Positions 16,949 to 25,252 of a stretch of 64,000 nucleotides of DNA are shown here, piece after piece. Location of the stretch: contig NZ_JASTLC010000001.1 in NCBI RefSeq assembly GCF_030499575.1, forward strand, positions 2,938,001 through 3,002,000, given 5' to 3'. How positions within the stretch are numbered: the stretch's first letter is position 1; each line of letters opens with the position of its first letter. Under the pieces are notes generated by a model. That model did not search any database and was not told where the DNA came from. It saw nothing but the letters and a program-made list of their open reading frames with translations. The DNA is from Streptomyces sp. DG2A-72. Its GTDB lineage: Bacteria > Actinomycetota > Actinomycetes > Streptomycetales > Streptomycetaceae. Both the position numbers and the translations under genes were made by a program.

Positions 16949-18568
16949 CTAGATGTGGGCCGCCCCCGCTCCCGCCTCCGCGTTCTCGCCGCGCTTCGTG
17001 AGAAACGCGACCAGCACGGCCACCGCGGCAACTCCCGCCGCCACCAGGGACGCCAGGCTCATGCCGGAGATGAAGGTGTCGTGGGCCACGTCGGTGATCT
17101 TCGCGGCGATCGCCTCCGGCGTGCCCTTGGCGATCGGGGCCATGCCGACCTGGACCGCTTCGGAGGCCTGGGCCTCCTGTGCCGGAGTGAGCTGCGGAAG
17201 GCCCGCGTCCGCCCAGTTGCCCGCGAGGTCGCTGTCGACCTTGGAGGCCATCACGGCGCCCAGCACGGCCGTACCGAGGCTGCCGCCGATCTGCATCGCG
17301 GCCTGCTGGAGGCCGCCCGCGACGCCGGAGAGCTCCATCGCGGCGTTGCCGACGATGACCTCGGTGGCGCCGACCATGACCGGCGCGAGGCCGAGGCCCA
17401 GCAGGGCGAACCAGAGCGACATGAGGCCGCTGCCGGTGTCCGTCTCCAGCGTCGACATGCCGTACATGGCGATGGCGGTGCACGCCATGCCGCCGGCCAG
17501 CGGCACGCGCGGGCCGAGCTTGGTGATCATCGCGCCCGCCAGCGGGGAGCCGACGATCATCATCCCGGTGAGCGGGAGCAGGTGCAGACCGGCGTCGATC
17601 GGGCCCATACCGTGCACGTTCTGCAAGTAGAACGTCACGAAGAACAGGCCGCCCATGAACGCGATGGCCATCAGGACCATCAGGACCACACCCGCGGACA
17701 GCGGGATCGAGCGGAACAGGGCCAGCGGGATCAGCGGTTCCTTGACCCTCTTCTCCCACAGCGCGAACAGCACGAAGCCCACCACCGACACCGCCATGAA
17801 CAGCCAGGTCTTCCCCGCGCCCCAGCCCCACTCTGGCGCATTGATCAGCGCCCAGACCAGGCAGAACATCGCGCCCGAGAGCAGGCCGATGCCGAGGAGG
17901 TCGAAGGAGCGCGGCGCGTTCTCAGCGCGGTGATCGAGGAGGATCCACGCGCCCAGGGCGACGGCCAGGATGCCGACGGGCACGTTGATGAAGAACACCG
18001 ACTGCCAGTTGACGTGCTCGACCAGGACACCGCCGAGGATCGGGCCGCCGGCGGTGGAGGCGCCGATGACCATGCCCCAGATACCGATGGCCATGTTGAG
18101 CTTCTCGGCCGGGAAGGTCGCCCGCAGCAGGCCGAGCGCGGCCGGCATCAGCAAGGCGCCGAACAGTCCCTGCAGGACGCGGAAGGTGACCACGAGCGCG
18201 ATGCTGCTGGACAGGCCGATGGCGCCGGACGCGGCGGCGAAGCCGACGACGCCGATCAGGAAGGTCTGGCGGTGGCCGAAGCGGTCGCCGAGCTTGCCCG
18301 CGGTGATCAGGGAGACCGCGAGGGCGAGGAAGTAGCCGTTGGTGATCCACTGGACCTCGGCGAAGGTGGCGCCGAGGTCCTGCTGGATGGCCGGGTTGGC
18401 GATGGCGACGATGGTGCCGTCGAGGGCCACCATCATGACGCCGACAGCGACGGTTATGAGGGTGAACCACGGGTGGCCGCGCAGCCCCTTGGCCGGGCTC
18501 GCGTCCGACGGGGCTTGTGATGCTTTGTCCCCCGGCCCCGTCTTGTCGATGGTGGTCTGACTAGTCAT
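16949..18568 (-). CDS. MFS drug/proton antiporter, DHA2 (EmrB/QacA) family
   Basis: This 539-residue transporter has fourteen predicted membrane segments. The typical motifs are present: VMMVALDGTIVAIANPAIQ in helix 1 (motif D1), GKLGDRFGHRQTFLIG (motif A) after helix 2, and GGPILGGVLVEHVNW (motif C region) in helix 5. DHA2 pumps export drugs, dyes or metabolites using the proton gradient. The ATG at 18568 is separated by 66 bases from a divergent TetR gene, the standard layout for a pump repressed by its neighbour. The substrate cannot be told from sequence. Confidence 0.92.
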   Translation of the reverse strand: MTSQTTIDKTGPGDKASQAPSDASPAKGLRGHPWFTLITVAVGVMMVALDGTIVAIANPAIQQDLGATFAEVQWITNGYFLALAVSLITAGKLGDRFGHRQTFLIGVVGFAAASGAIGLSSSIALVVTFRVLQGLFGALLMPAALGLLRATFPAEKLNMAIGIWGMVIGASTAGGPILGGVLVEHVNWQSVFFINVPVGILAVALGAWILLDHRAENAPRSFDLLGIGLLSGAMFCLVWALINAPEWGWGAGKTWLFMAVSVVGFVLFALWEKRVKEPLIPLALFRSIPLSAGVVLMVLMAIAFMGGLFFVTFYLQNVHGMGPIDAGLHLLPLTGMMIVGSPLAGAMITKLGPRVPLAGGMACTAIAMYGMSTLETDTGSGLMSLWFALLGLGLAPVMVGATEVIVGNAAMELSGVAGGLQQAAMQIGGSLGTAVLGAVMASKVDSDLAGNWADAGLPQLTPAQEAQASEAVQVGMAPIAKGTPEAIAAKITDVAHDTFISGMSLASLVAAGVAAVAVLVAFLTKRGENAEAGAGAAHI

Positions 18569-18598
18569 GCGTTCGAGGCTAATGACAGCCACTGACAA

Positions 18599-18628
18599 TT
18601 GACAAACCAATTCACAAGCCGGTAACTG
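18599..18628. promoter_or_regulatory. tetR promoter and candidate TetR operator
   Basis: On the plus strand TTGACA (18599-18604) and TAACTG (18623-18628) are 18 bases apart and end 6 bases before the tetR ATG, predicting a leaderless transcript. An imperfect inverted repeat TTGacAA-N5-TTcaCAA (18599-18617) overlaps the -35 box and lies between the divergent pump and regulator genes, where a TetR dimer would be expected to bind. Confidence 0.5.
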
Positions 18629-18634
18629 ACACAC

Positions 18635-19261
18635 ATGGAAACACTGCGCGAGCGCAAGAAGCAGCGCACCCGGGACGCGCTGCTACGCGCCGCGCTCGAA
18701 CTGTTCACCACGCGCGGGTACGAGCAGACGACCGTCGACGACATCGCCGAGGCCGTCGAGGTCTCGCAGCGCACCTTCTTCCGCTACTTCGCGAGCAAGG
18801 AGGAGGCCGCCTTCTTCGCCGCACGCCTCGCCGAGTCCCGCTTCATCGACGCCGTACGAGCCCGCCCGCCCCACGAGGCTCCGCTGGAGGCGCTGCGCCG
18901 GGCCGTCCTGGAGAGCTGGGACACCATCGGCGAGGCCATCGAGGAAGTGGTGCCGCTCGAACTGCACATGCGCGTCTACCGGATGATCGAATCGACACCC
19001 TCCCTGCTCGCCGCCCATCTGCGGCGCTCGGCGGAGCTGGAGGAGGAGATCGCCCGCATCATCGCCGAGCGCGAAGGGCTCGACATGGACGCCGATCCGC
19101 GACCACGTCTCGTCGTGGCGGTCTTCGGCTCGGTCATGAGGGTCACGGAGCGGATGTGGTCCGAGGGGGACGACTTCAGCCCGACGGCGATGCGCGAGCT
19201 GACCGCCACCTACCTGGAACAGCTGGGGCCGACGCTGATGGGGAACTGGCGAACGAACTGA
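18635..19261 (+). CDS. TetR-family transcriptional repressor
   Basis: This 208-residue regulator has an N-terminal helix-turn-helix in about residues 10-57 (ALLRAALELFTTRGYEQTTV, then DIAEAVEVSQRTFFRYFAS), a classic TetR DNA-binding domain with the recognition helix ending FFRYF. The C-terminal ligand domain is helical and unassigned. It is transcribed divergently from the MFS pump and probably represses both, releasing on binding the pump's substrate. The start ATG lies just downstream of a good -10, so translation is probably leaderless. Confidence 0.93.
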   Translation: METLRERKKQRTRDALLRAALELFTTRGYEQTTVDDIAEAVEVSQRTFFRYFASKEEAAFFAARLAESRFIDAVRARPPHEAPLEALRRAVLESWDTIGEAIEEVVPLELHMRVYRMIESTPSLLAAHLRRSAELEEEIARIIAEREGLDMDADPRPRLVVAVFGSVMRVTERMWSEGDDFSPTAMRELTATYLEQLGPTLMGNWRTN

Positions 19262-19344
19262 GGTCATCGTCACGTAACCCCCAAACGTGATCCCCGTCAC
19301 TTGGTTAACGCGAGACCGTCTCGTTCTCCTAGTGTGTCCTCCCA

Positions 19345-20562
19345 GTGACTTCCTTCGACACCTCTCCCCAATTGAACGTCTGGCGCGCACTGCTCGCGCT
19401 GGCCGTGGTGTTCGTGATGCTGGCGACCACGGGCTGGACCGCCCTGCGCCACGAGCGGACGTCCACCCCGCTCCAGGCCTCGGTCACCGCGTGGGAGCAC
19501 GGCCGTGTCAACGGTCACCGACTCCCCGACCCGGACGCCGGTCCCGCCCTGCTCACCCGCTTCTTCGCCACGCTCACCGCGGCGCAGCGCATCGACCTCG
19601 CGCAGCGCTATTCCCTCGCGGTCGGCAATATGAACGGCGCCCCGGTCGAGCTGCGCTATCGCGCCAACCGGATCGCCATCGGCCAGGCACGCAAGGTCGA
19701 GCGGAAACGCATGCACGACGAGCGCCTGACGCTCGACGGGCAGCTGGAGGCGGGGCGCCGTATGCACCGCCTCGAGTCGCTGATGCAGACCGACCGCAAG
19801 ATCCTCGCCTTCGACCCCGCGGGCGGGGGGCGGGTCGCCGAGGTCTTCGGCAACCTGAACACGGCCGCGCGCGTCTCCGTTGTCGTGCCCGGTGTCGACA
19901 CAGACCTGCTCTCCTTCCAGAAGACGGCCCGCAAGTACACGGCGGCCGCCGGTATGGCCGAATCCCTCTACAACGCCGAACGCGAGGCGAGCCCTTCGAC
20001 GCGTACGGCCGTGATCGCCTGGGCCGACTACACCGCCCCCGCCGGTCTCGGCATCGACTCGGCCACCGCGACACGCGCCGCGGAGGGAGCTGTACGACTG
20101 AACTCACTGGTCAGGGCGCTGCCGGGACGCTCGGCCATCTCGCTGTTCTGCCACAGCTACGGCTCCGTGGTGTGCGGGCTCGCCGCGCACACGCTGCCCG
20201 GCCGGGTGGCCGACATAGCCGTGGCCGGCAGCCCCGGCATGCGGGTCGCCAAGGCGTCCCATCTGCGCACCTCCGCTCATGTGTGGGCGATGCGGGACGC
20301 CGACGACTGGATCGAGGACGTGCCCTACCTGGAGCTCGGCGGGCTGGGGCACGGTGCCGACCCGATGTCCCGTGCGTTCGGGGCGCGGGTGCTGGGGGCG
20401 CGGGACGCGAAGGGACACGGCGGCTACTTCGAGCCCGGTACGGAGAGTCTGCTGAACTTCGCCGAGATCGGAATTGGCGCGTACCACTCGGTGCACTGCG
20501 CCGACGATGACGAAGGCTGCCGGACGGGTTTGTCCGACAGCGCCACGGCCGGACGCGCGTAG
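19345..20562 (+). CDS. Membrane-anchored alpha/beta hydrolase (DUF1023-like)
   Basis: This 405-residue protein has one hydrophobic segment near the N-terminus (LLALAVVFVMLATTGW, residues 15-31) that is a signal anchor or uncleaved signal. The alpha/beta-hydrolase region carries FCHSYGSVVCG, the GxSxG-type nucleophile elbow (with Cys-His before the Ser), preceded by VSVVVPGVDTD, and a late Asp in MRDADDWIED. This agrees with the DUF1023 group of actinobacterial hydrolases. Substrate unknown. The GTG at 19345 has no clear ribosome site; the transcript may be leaderless. Confidence 0.8.
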   Translation: MTSFDTSPQLNVWRALLALAVVFVMLATTGWTALRHERTSTPLQASVTAWEHGRVNGHRLPDPDAGPALLTRFFATLTAAQRIDLAQRYSLAVGNMNGAPVELRYRANRIAIGQARKVERKRMHDERLTLDGQLEAGRRMHRLESLMQTDRKILAFDPAGGGRVAEVFGNLNTAARVSVVVPGVDTDLLSFQKTARKYTAAAGMAESLYNAEREASPSTRTAVIAWADYTAPAGLGIDSATATRAAEGAVRLNSLVRALPGRSAISLFCHSYGSVVCGLAAHTLPGRVADIAVAGSPGMRVAKASHLRTSAHVWAMRDADDWIEDVPYLELGGLGHGADPMSRAFGARVLGARDAKGHGGYFEPGTESLLNFAEIGIGAYHSVHCADDDEGCRTGLSDSATAGRA

Positions 20563-20629
20563 AGGCGCAAGAAACTGCGGTTTGCGCGGGGAGGGGACGA
20601 AGGGGCTCGTGCCGCATACGATGAGCCGC

Positions 20630-21478
20630 ATGGGTGACGTACTGGCCGGATTTCATGCCGCCTGGGAGTTCGAGTCCGACTCCGTGCTCATCCGTTACGA
20701 ACGGGGGATTCGAACACCCAAGCTGTTCCAGGTGCTCGGCGAGCGGCGCGTGCCGCTCGCAGCTCTGCAGGGGGTGACGCTCACCCACGGCAAGCGCGGC
20801 ACAGTGATCCTGCGGGCCGAGCCGCGGCCGGGCGCGGATCCGCTGCTGGAGGCGGCCGCCGGCCAGCTGAAGGAGGGCAGCGATCCCTACCGGCTGGTGT
20901 TGCCGGCCGACAAGGAGACGCTGGCCGAGTACTACGCCGACGAGCTGCGGGCCGCACTGACCGAGAGCGGGCCGGCGGAACGGTATCTGGTGGCCGCGCC
21001 GGATGCTCCGCGGGCCTTCAAGGCGTACGACGCGAAGGCGTCCTTCGATGGGCGTTCGGTGTCGTTCCGGTGGTTCTGGACCGGGGCGTCGTCCGCGAAG
21101 TGGAAGGCCGGGGACCAGACGTTCGCCGTCGGCGACCTGAGTGGGGTCGAGTGGCGGTCGCCGGAGGTCTTCGAGGGGTATCTGCGGTTGCTGCGGCGTG
21201 ATGTCGCTGAGCCGCCTGCGCAGGCTGATCAGGATCCCGGGGCTGTGGTGTTCGGGCTGGGGTACGGGCCTGTGCATGAGTCGTTGCCGTTTGCGGCGGC
21301 GGTACTCGCGGCGGTTCGCTCCGCGGGGGTGGCGGCTGTCCCGGCTGCGGCAGCGCCGCGCCGGGATCCTGCGGATATCGCCGAGCGGATCCGTCACCTC
21401 GGGGAACTGCATCAGGCTGGGCTGGTGACGGATGAGGAGTTCTCTTCCAAGAAGGCGGAGTTGTTGGCAGAGCTATAG
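20630..21478 (+). CDS. DUF4429 domain protein with C-terminal SHOCT motif
   Basis: This 282-residue protein starts MGDVLAGFHAAWEFESDSV and contains two similar beta-rich halves (about 1-100 and 130-230), as expected for paired DUF4429 domains, which resemble PH-like modules. The last 35 residues (IAERIRHLGELHQAGLVTDE and following) are a SHOCT helix pair, a short oligomerisation motif. Function unknown. An in-frame ATG three codons earlier (20621) is an alternative start. It converges with the aldo-keto reductase across a type-A repeat. Confidence 0.82.
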   Translation: MGDVLAGFHAAWEFESDSVLIRYERGIRTPKLFQVLGERRVPLAALQGVTLTHGKRGTVILRAEPRPGADPLLEAAAGQLKEGSDPYRLVLPADKETLAEYYADELRAALTESGPAERYLVAAPDAPRAFKAYDAKASFDGRSVSFRWFWTGASSAKWKAGDQTFAVGDLSGVEWRSPEVFEGYLRLLRRDVAEPPAQADQDPGAVVFGLGYGPVHESLPFAAAVLAAVRSAGVAAVPAAAAPRRDPADIAERIRHLGELHQAGLVTDEEFSSKKAELLAEL

Positions 21479-21526
21479 AGCGTCTGCCAAGTACCCCCGG
21501 TGGTTGGGCGCGGGTTGTGGTGGGTT

Positions 21527-21550
21527 GCTCGCGCAGTTCCCCGCGCCCCT
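21527..21550 (+). repeat. Type-A dispersed repeat core
   Basis: A copy of the 24-bp repeat, with TTGCTCGCG instead of the usual CTGGTCGCG lead. It lies in the 84-base gap between the converging DUF4429 and aldo-keto reductase genes. Confidence 0.85.
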
Positions 21551-21562
21551 ACGGGCGTTGCA

Positions 21563-22585
21563 CTACTCCCTGCCCGCAGAAGCGAACGACATGTCCGCGT
21601 ACCTGTCGCCCGCCACCTTCCCGGCGATCGGTTCCAGCAACGCCATGTCCTCCTCGCCCAGCACGATCCTCGTCGCCGCCGTGTTCTCCTCCACCCGGCT
21701 CGGCTTGCGGGTGCCCGGGATCGGGACCGCGGGGAGGCCGTGCAGGGCTGCCTGTTGGTGGACCCAGGCGAGGGCGATCTGGCCGAGGGAGGCGCCGTGG
21801 GAGTCGGCGACTGTGCGGATCGGGTTCAGGAGCGTCACGTTGGCGGCAGCGTTGTCGCCGGTGAAGCGGGGCTGCCGGCGGCGGAAGTCGTCGGGCGTCA
21901 GGTCCTTGTCGGCGGCGGCGAAGGAGCCCGTGAGGAAGCCCCGGCCGAGCGGGGAGTACGGCACGAGCGCCACGCCCAGGTCGCGGGCCGCGGGAATCAC
22001 GTTCGCCTCGATGTCGCGGCTGAACAACGACCACTCGGACTGCACGGCCGCGATGGGGTGGACGGCGTGGGCGGTGCGCAGTTCGGCGGCCGTCACCTCG
22101 CTCAGGCCCAGGTGCTTGACCTTGCCCTCGCGGACCAGTTCGGCCATGACGCCGACGGTCTCCTCGATGGGGACGCTCACGTCCCGGCGATGCATGTAGT
22201 AGAGGTCGATGACGTCGACGTCCAGGCGCTGCAGGCTCGCCTCGACGGCCTGGCGGATGTACGGCGGGTCGTTGCGGATGATGCGCCGCGTCGGGTCGTC
22301 CGGCGGGATCGACAGGGCGAACTTGGTGGCGATGACGAGTTCGTCGCGGTGGGCCTTGAAGAAGGGGGACAGGAACTTCTCGTTCTCCCCGGCGCCGTAC
22401 GCGTCCGCCGTGTCGTAGAGGGTCACGCCCAGTTCCAGCGCCCGCTCCAGGGTGGCCCGGGACTCCTTCTCGTCCGTCGGGCCGTAGGCGAAGCTCATTC
22501 CCATGCAGCCGAGGCCCTGGACGCCGACCTCGGGGCCGCCGTGCCCGCCCAGTCGGGTCGTGGGGATCCTGGTGCTGTCGGTCAT
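21563..22585 (-). CDS. Aldo/keto reductase
   Basis: This 340-residue NADPH-dependent reductase has the AKR catalytic set. DTADAYGAGENE provides the Asp and Tyr near residues 57-63, ATKFALS provides the Lys near 86, and DLYYMHRRD provides the His near 128. The phosphate-binding end reads VPIPGTRKPSRVEEN. Such enzymes reduce aldehydes and ketones in the cytosol, often for detoxification. Its start codon overlaps the stop of the upstream MerR gene by 4 bases, so the two form an operon under the MerR-type promoter at 23054-23084, which suggests induction by an electrophile or oxidant. Confidence 0.93.
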   Translation of the reverse strand: MTDSTRIPTTRLGGHGGPEVGVQGLGCMGMSFAYGPTDEKESRATLERALELGVTLYDTADAYGAGENEKFLSPFFKAHRDELVIATKFALSIPPDDPTRRIIRNDPPYIRQAVEASLQRLDVDVIDLYYMHRRDVSVPIEETVGVMAELVREGKVKHLGLSEVTAAELRTAHAVHPIAAVQSEWSLFSRDIEANVIPAARDLGVALVPYSPLGRGFLTGSFAAADKDLTPDDFRRRQPRFTGDNAAANVTLLNPIRTVADSHGASLGQIALAWVHQQAALHGLPAVPIPGTRKPSRVEENTAATRIVLGEEDMALLEPIAGKVAGDRYADMSFASAGRE

Positions 22586-23046
22586 CGGGGCCTCTCCGAC
22601 GCCAGGGCACGCCCGGCGTCCGCATAGAAGTTGATCTTCCGGTCGAGTACGGCGAGGGTGTCCTGGAGTTCCGCGATCCGGGCGCGTACGTCCCGTCGGG
22701 TCGCTTCGAGGAGTTCGTACCGCTCGCTGTAGGTGTGGTCGCCCTCGCGTACCAGCTCGGCGTACCGCACCATGTCGGCGACCGGCATGCCGGTGAGCCG
22801 GAGCTTGCCGACGAGGTCGAGCCAGTCCAGGTCGCGGTTGCTGTAGCGGCGCTGGCCGGTGTGCGAGCGGTCGATGTGCGGCATCAGACCGATGCGCTCG
22901 TACCAGCGCAGAGTGTGCGCGGTCAGACCGGTGAACGCGGCGACCTCGCTGATCGTGTAGCTGTCCTGGCCGTCCGGCCGCCGATCGACATGCGGCGGGC
23001 CCGCGCAGGTGTCGGCCCTGGTACTCGTGGTGTCCATCACCGTCAT
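22582..23046 (-). CDS. MerR-family transcriptional regulator
   Basis: This 154-residue regulator has the MerR winged helix-turn-helix: YTISEVAAFTGLTAHTLRWY, then ERIGLM (about residues 30-55), and RRYSNRDLDWLDLVGKLR. A dimerisation helix (RRDVRARIAELQDTLAVLDR) follows, with a short C-terminus without Cys clusters, so it is unlikely to be a metal sensor. The N-terminal 25 residues are an extra polar extension. The ATG at 23046 lies exactly 7 bases after a good -10, so a leaderless start is likely. It is cotranscribed with the aldo-keto reductase and probably controls it and itself. Confidence 0.9.
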   Translation of the reverse strand: MTVMDTTSTRADTCAGPPHVDRRPDGQDSYTISEVAAFTGLTAHTLRWYERIGLMPHIDRSHTGQRRYSNRDLDWLDLVGKLRLTGMPVADMVRYAELVREGDHTYSERYELLEATRRDVRARIAELQDTLAVLDRKINFYADAGRALASERPR

Positions 23047-23053
23047 GGCCTCA

Positions 23054-23084
23054 ACGCTATGGCCTTGGAGTGCACTCCAGGCAA
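23054..23084 (-). promoter_or_regulatory. MerR-type autoregulated promoter and operator
   Basis: On the minus strand the -35 TTGCCT (23084-23079) and -10 TAGCGT (23059-23054) are separated by 19 bases, the overlong spacing typical of MerR-controlled promoters. Within the spacer is the palindrome TGGAGTGCACTCCA (23066-23079), the expected dimer site. The predicted start point coincides with the regulator's ATG. Confidence 0.75.
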
Positions 23085-23140
23085 GCCGGCCGTGAGAAAT
23101 CGGCAAGACTCCACGGGCTGTTGTGATTAGCGTGCGGGCC

Positions 23141-23611
23141 ATGAGTCTCGTACGCCGTGCCACAACCGAGGACGCGGAGGAAGTGCTCCGTCTGCGTCAG
23201 ATCATGATCGATTCCGTGTTCTCCACAGGGTCCGGCACGGACTGGCATGCGGAGTCGCTCCCCACCCTCCGGCACCGGCTCGCCGACGCCAACGGGGACT
23301 TCGTCGCGTTCGTCGTCGACCATGCGGAGCGGCCGGGGGCGCTGGCGGCCCTGGTGGCCGGGACGGTCGAGTACCGCATCGGAAAGGCCGGGAATCCGCA
23401 CGGGCGGGTCGGTTTCGTCTTCAGCGTCGCCACGGATCCGGACGCGCGGCGCCGGGGGTACTCACGCGCGTGCATGGCGGAGCTGCTGGAGTGGTTCCGG
23501 GAGCGGGGCGTCGGGCAGGTGGATCTCACCGCCTCCGAGGATGCCGAGCCGCTGTACGCCTCGCTGGGCTTCGCGCGTACGAAGGACCCCTTCATGCGGC
23601 TCAAGTTCTGA
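23141..23611 (+). CDS. GNAT-family N-acetyltransferase
   Basis: This 156-residue protein has the GNAT fold. Motif A is FVFSVATDPDARRRGYSRAC (about residues 92-111), with the RRRGYS acetyl-CoA pyrophosphate loop, and the final LYASLGFARTKDPFMRLKF contains the usual Tyr/Leu-Gly-Phe. It acetylates an unidentified amine using acetyl-CoA. It is divergent from the merR gene. The ATG at 23141 is preferred over an in-frame ATG six codons upstream. It ends 18 bases before the next gene and may be cotranscribed with it. Confidence 0.88.
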   Translation: MSLVRRATTEDAEEVLRLRQIMIDSVFSTGSGTDWHAESLPTLRHRLADANGDFVAFVVDHAERPGALAALVAGTVEYRIGKAGNPHGRVGFVFSVATDPDARRRGYSRACMAELLEWFRERGVGQVDLTASEDAEPLYASLGFARTKDPFMRLKF

Positions 23612-23629
23612 GCGGCTTACGCTCGACGC

Positions 23630-24448
23630 ATGTCCTTCAAGAGCCTCGCGTTGATCGAGAACTGGCCGGTTTCCACCGCCGCGGCGGCCGTCGTACGAGC
23701 CGACGGCACCGTCCTCGGGTCCCACGGCCCGACCGGACACCCGTTCCCTCTCGCCTCGGTCACCAAGCCGCTCGCCGCATACGCCGCCCTCGTCGCGTAC
23801 GAGGAGGGCGGCATCGAACTCGACGAACCGGCCGGCCCGCCCGGCTCGACCGTCCGTCACCTCCTCGCCCACACCTCCGGGCTCGCCTTCGACGAACACC
23901 GCGTCACCTCCGCACCCGGCGAGCGGCGGCTGTACTCCAACGCGGGTTTCGAGCAGCTCGGCGACCACATCGCGAAGGCCACGGACATCCCCTTCGCCGA
24001 GTATCTGCGACAGGCGGTGCTGGAGCCGCTGGGCATGACGTCGACGACGCTGGAGGGCTCCCCGGCGAAGGACGGCGTCTCGACCGTCGACGACCTCGCG
24101 CGCTTCGCCGCCGAGGTCCAGGCCCCCCGCCTCCTCGACCCCCGCACGGTCGCCGCGGCCATGACCGTCCAGTACCCGGGCACCAAGGGCGTCCTGCCGG
24201 GATACGGACACCAGAACCCCAACGACTGGGGCCTCGGCTTCGAGATCCGTGACTCCAAGTCCCCCCACTGGACCGGCACTTCCTCCTCGCCGCGCACCTT
24301 CGGCCACTTCGGCCAGTCCGGTACGTTCCTCTGGATCGACCCGGACGTCCGGCTGGCCTGCGTCGCCCTCACGGACCGGGCCTTCGGCCCCTGGGCGGTC
24401 GAGGTGTGGCCGGCGTTCACGGACGCGGTGCTGACCGAAGCCCGCTGA
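23630..24448 (+). CDS. Serine hydrolase, beta-lactamase class C/DD-peptidase fold
   Basis: This 272-residue protein has the penicillin-binding fold motifs. SVTK (PLASVTKPLAA, near residue 45) is the SxxK nucleophile-base pair, YSNAGFEQLGDH near 102 is the YxN motif, and FGHFGQSGTF near 222 is in place of KTG. There is no signal peptide, so it is probably cytoplasmic and an esterase or amidase rather than a wall enzyme or resistance beta-lactamase. It follows the acetyltransferase closely and converges with the pirin gene with only 7 bases between stop codons. Confidence 0.88.
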   Translation: MSFKSLALIENWPVSTAAAAVVRADGTVLGSHGPTGHPFPLASVTKPLAAYAALVAYEEGGIELDEPAGPPGSTVRHLLAHTSGLAFDEHRVTSAPGERRLYSNAGFEQLGDHIAKATDIPFAEYLRQAVLEPLGMTSTTLEGSPAKDGVSTVDDLARFAAEVQAPRLLDPRTVAAAMTVQYPGTKGVLPGYGHQNPNDWGLGFEIRDSKSPHWTGTSSSPRTFGHFGQSGTFLWIDPDVRLACVALTDRAFGPWAVEVWPAFTDAVLTEAR

Positions 24449-24455
24449 ACTCCGC

Positions 24456-25115
24456 CTACTTATCAGGAAGTTCCCACACCAGCACCTCGGCCGGCGCGGA
24501 CACGGCAAGAAGTTCGAGATCCTTCTCGCCGGCGGCCCGCACCGCGTCCCCCGGCCCCAGCTCATGCGGACCGAGCCGGACGGTCCCGCGCACCACATGC
24601 ACGTACGTCAAAGGCGCATCCGGCACCGCCGTACGCTCCCCCGCCGACAGCCGGCGCACATGCAGCATCGCCCCCGCCTCGGGAACGGCATACGGCGTGG
24701 AGTCCGCGATGCCGCGCACGGTCTCGTAGGCGGGATCACCGCCCGGCTCCAGAGGTGCCAGCCACATCTGCACGAACGTGAGCGGCTCGGTACCGTCGTT
24801 CCGCTCGACATGACGCACCCCGGCCGCCGAACTGAGCCGCTGAACATCGCCGGGCCGGATCACCGTCTCGTGCCCCTGCGAGTCACGGTGCGTCAGCTCC
24901 CCCTCGACAACCCAGGTCACCAGCTCGGTATGGCTGTGCGGGTGCTCGTCGAAACCGGCGCCGGGGGCCAGGTGCTCCTCATTACAGGCGATCACCGGCC
25001 CGAAGCGAAGATTGTCGGGGTCGTAATGCGGCCCGAAGGAGAAGGCGTGCCAAGACTCGATCCCGGCCGCGGCCTCGCCTCCCCGGTAGCGGTCCGTCGC
25101 ACGCCGTACGTCCAT
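24456..25115 (-). CDS. Pirin-family bicupin protein
   Basis: This 219-residue protein has the two-cupin layout of pirins. The N-terminal cupin carries the metal ligands in FDEHPHSHTELVTWVVEGEL (two His, Glu nearby) and the later GVRHVERND His. The C-terminal cupin is degenerate. The family includes quercetinase-like dioxygenases (YhhW) and redox-sensing cofactors; which applies here is unknown. The ATG at 25115 follows GGTGGGGGC. It is divergent from fasR, with a family-D repeat between the genes. Confidence 0.88.
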   Translation of the reverse strand: MDVRRATDRYRGGEAAAGIESWHAFSFGPHYDPDNLRFGPVIACNEEHLAPGAGFDEHPHSHTELVTWVVEGELTHRDSQGHETVIRPGDVQRLSSAAGVRHVERNDGTEPLTFVQMWLAPLEPGGDPAYETVRGIADSTPYAVPEAGAMLHVRRLSAGERTAVPDAPLTYVHVVRGTVRLGPHELGPGDAVRAAGEKDLELLAVSAPAEVLVWELPDK

Positions 25116-25140
25116 CACGCCCCCACCGTAGCCACATCCA

Positions 25141-25235
25141 GCAAGCGGCAAGGGCCCACCAACCTCCACTGGTCCCATGCGCCGGCCGCGAGGACACCGG
25201 CATTAAGCGCCCCCGTAGGCGACCGAGCCATCCGA
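25141..25235. repeat. Family-D dispersed repeat, short form
   Basis: This stretch matches 45891-46055 in order: GGCAAGNGCCCACCAAC, CNACTGGTCC, GCGCCGGCCGCGAG, then ACACCGGCATNAAGCGCCCC and a GGCGNCCGAGC end. It lacks the 19-bp-armed hairpin present in the other copy. Here it lies between divergent genes (pirin and fasR). Confidence 0.7.
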
Positions 25236-25252
25236 TAAGGCAGTCTTGTCCC

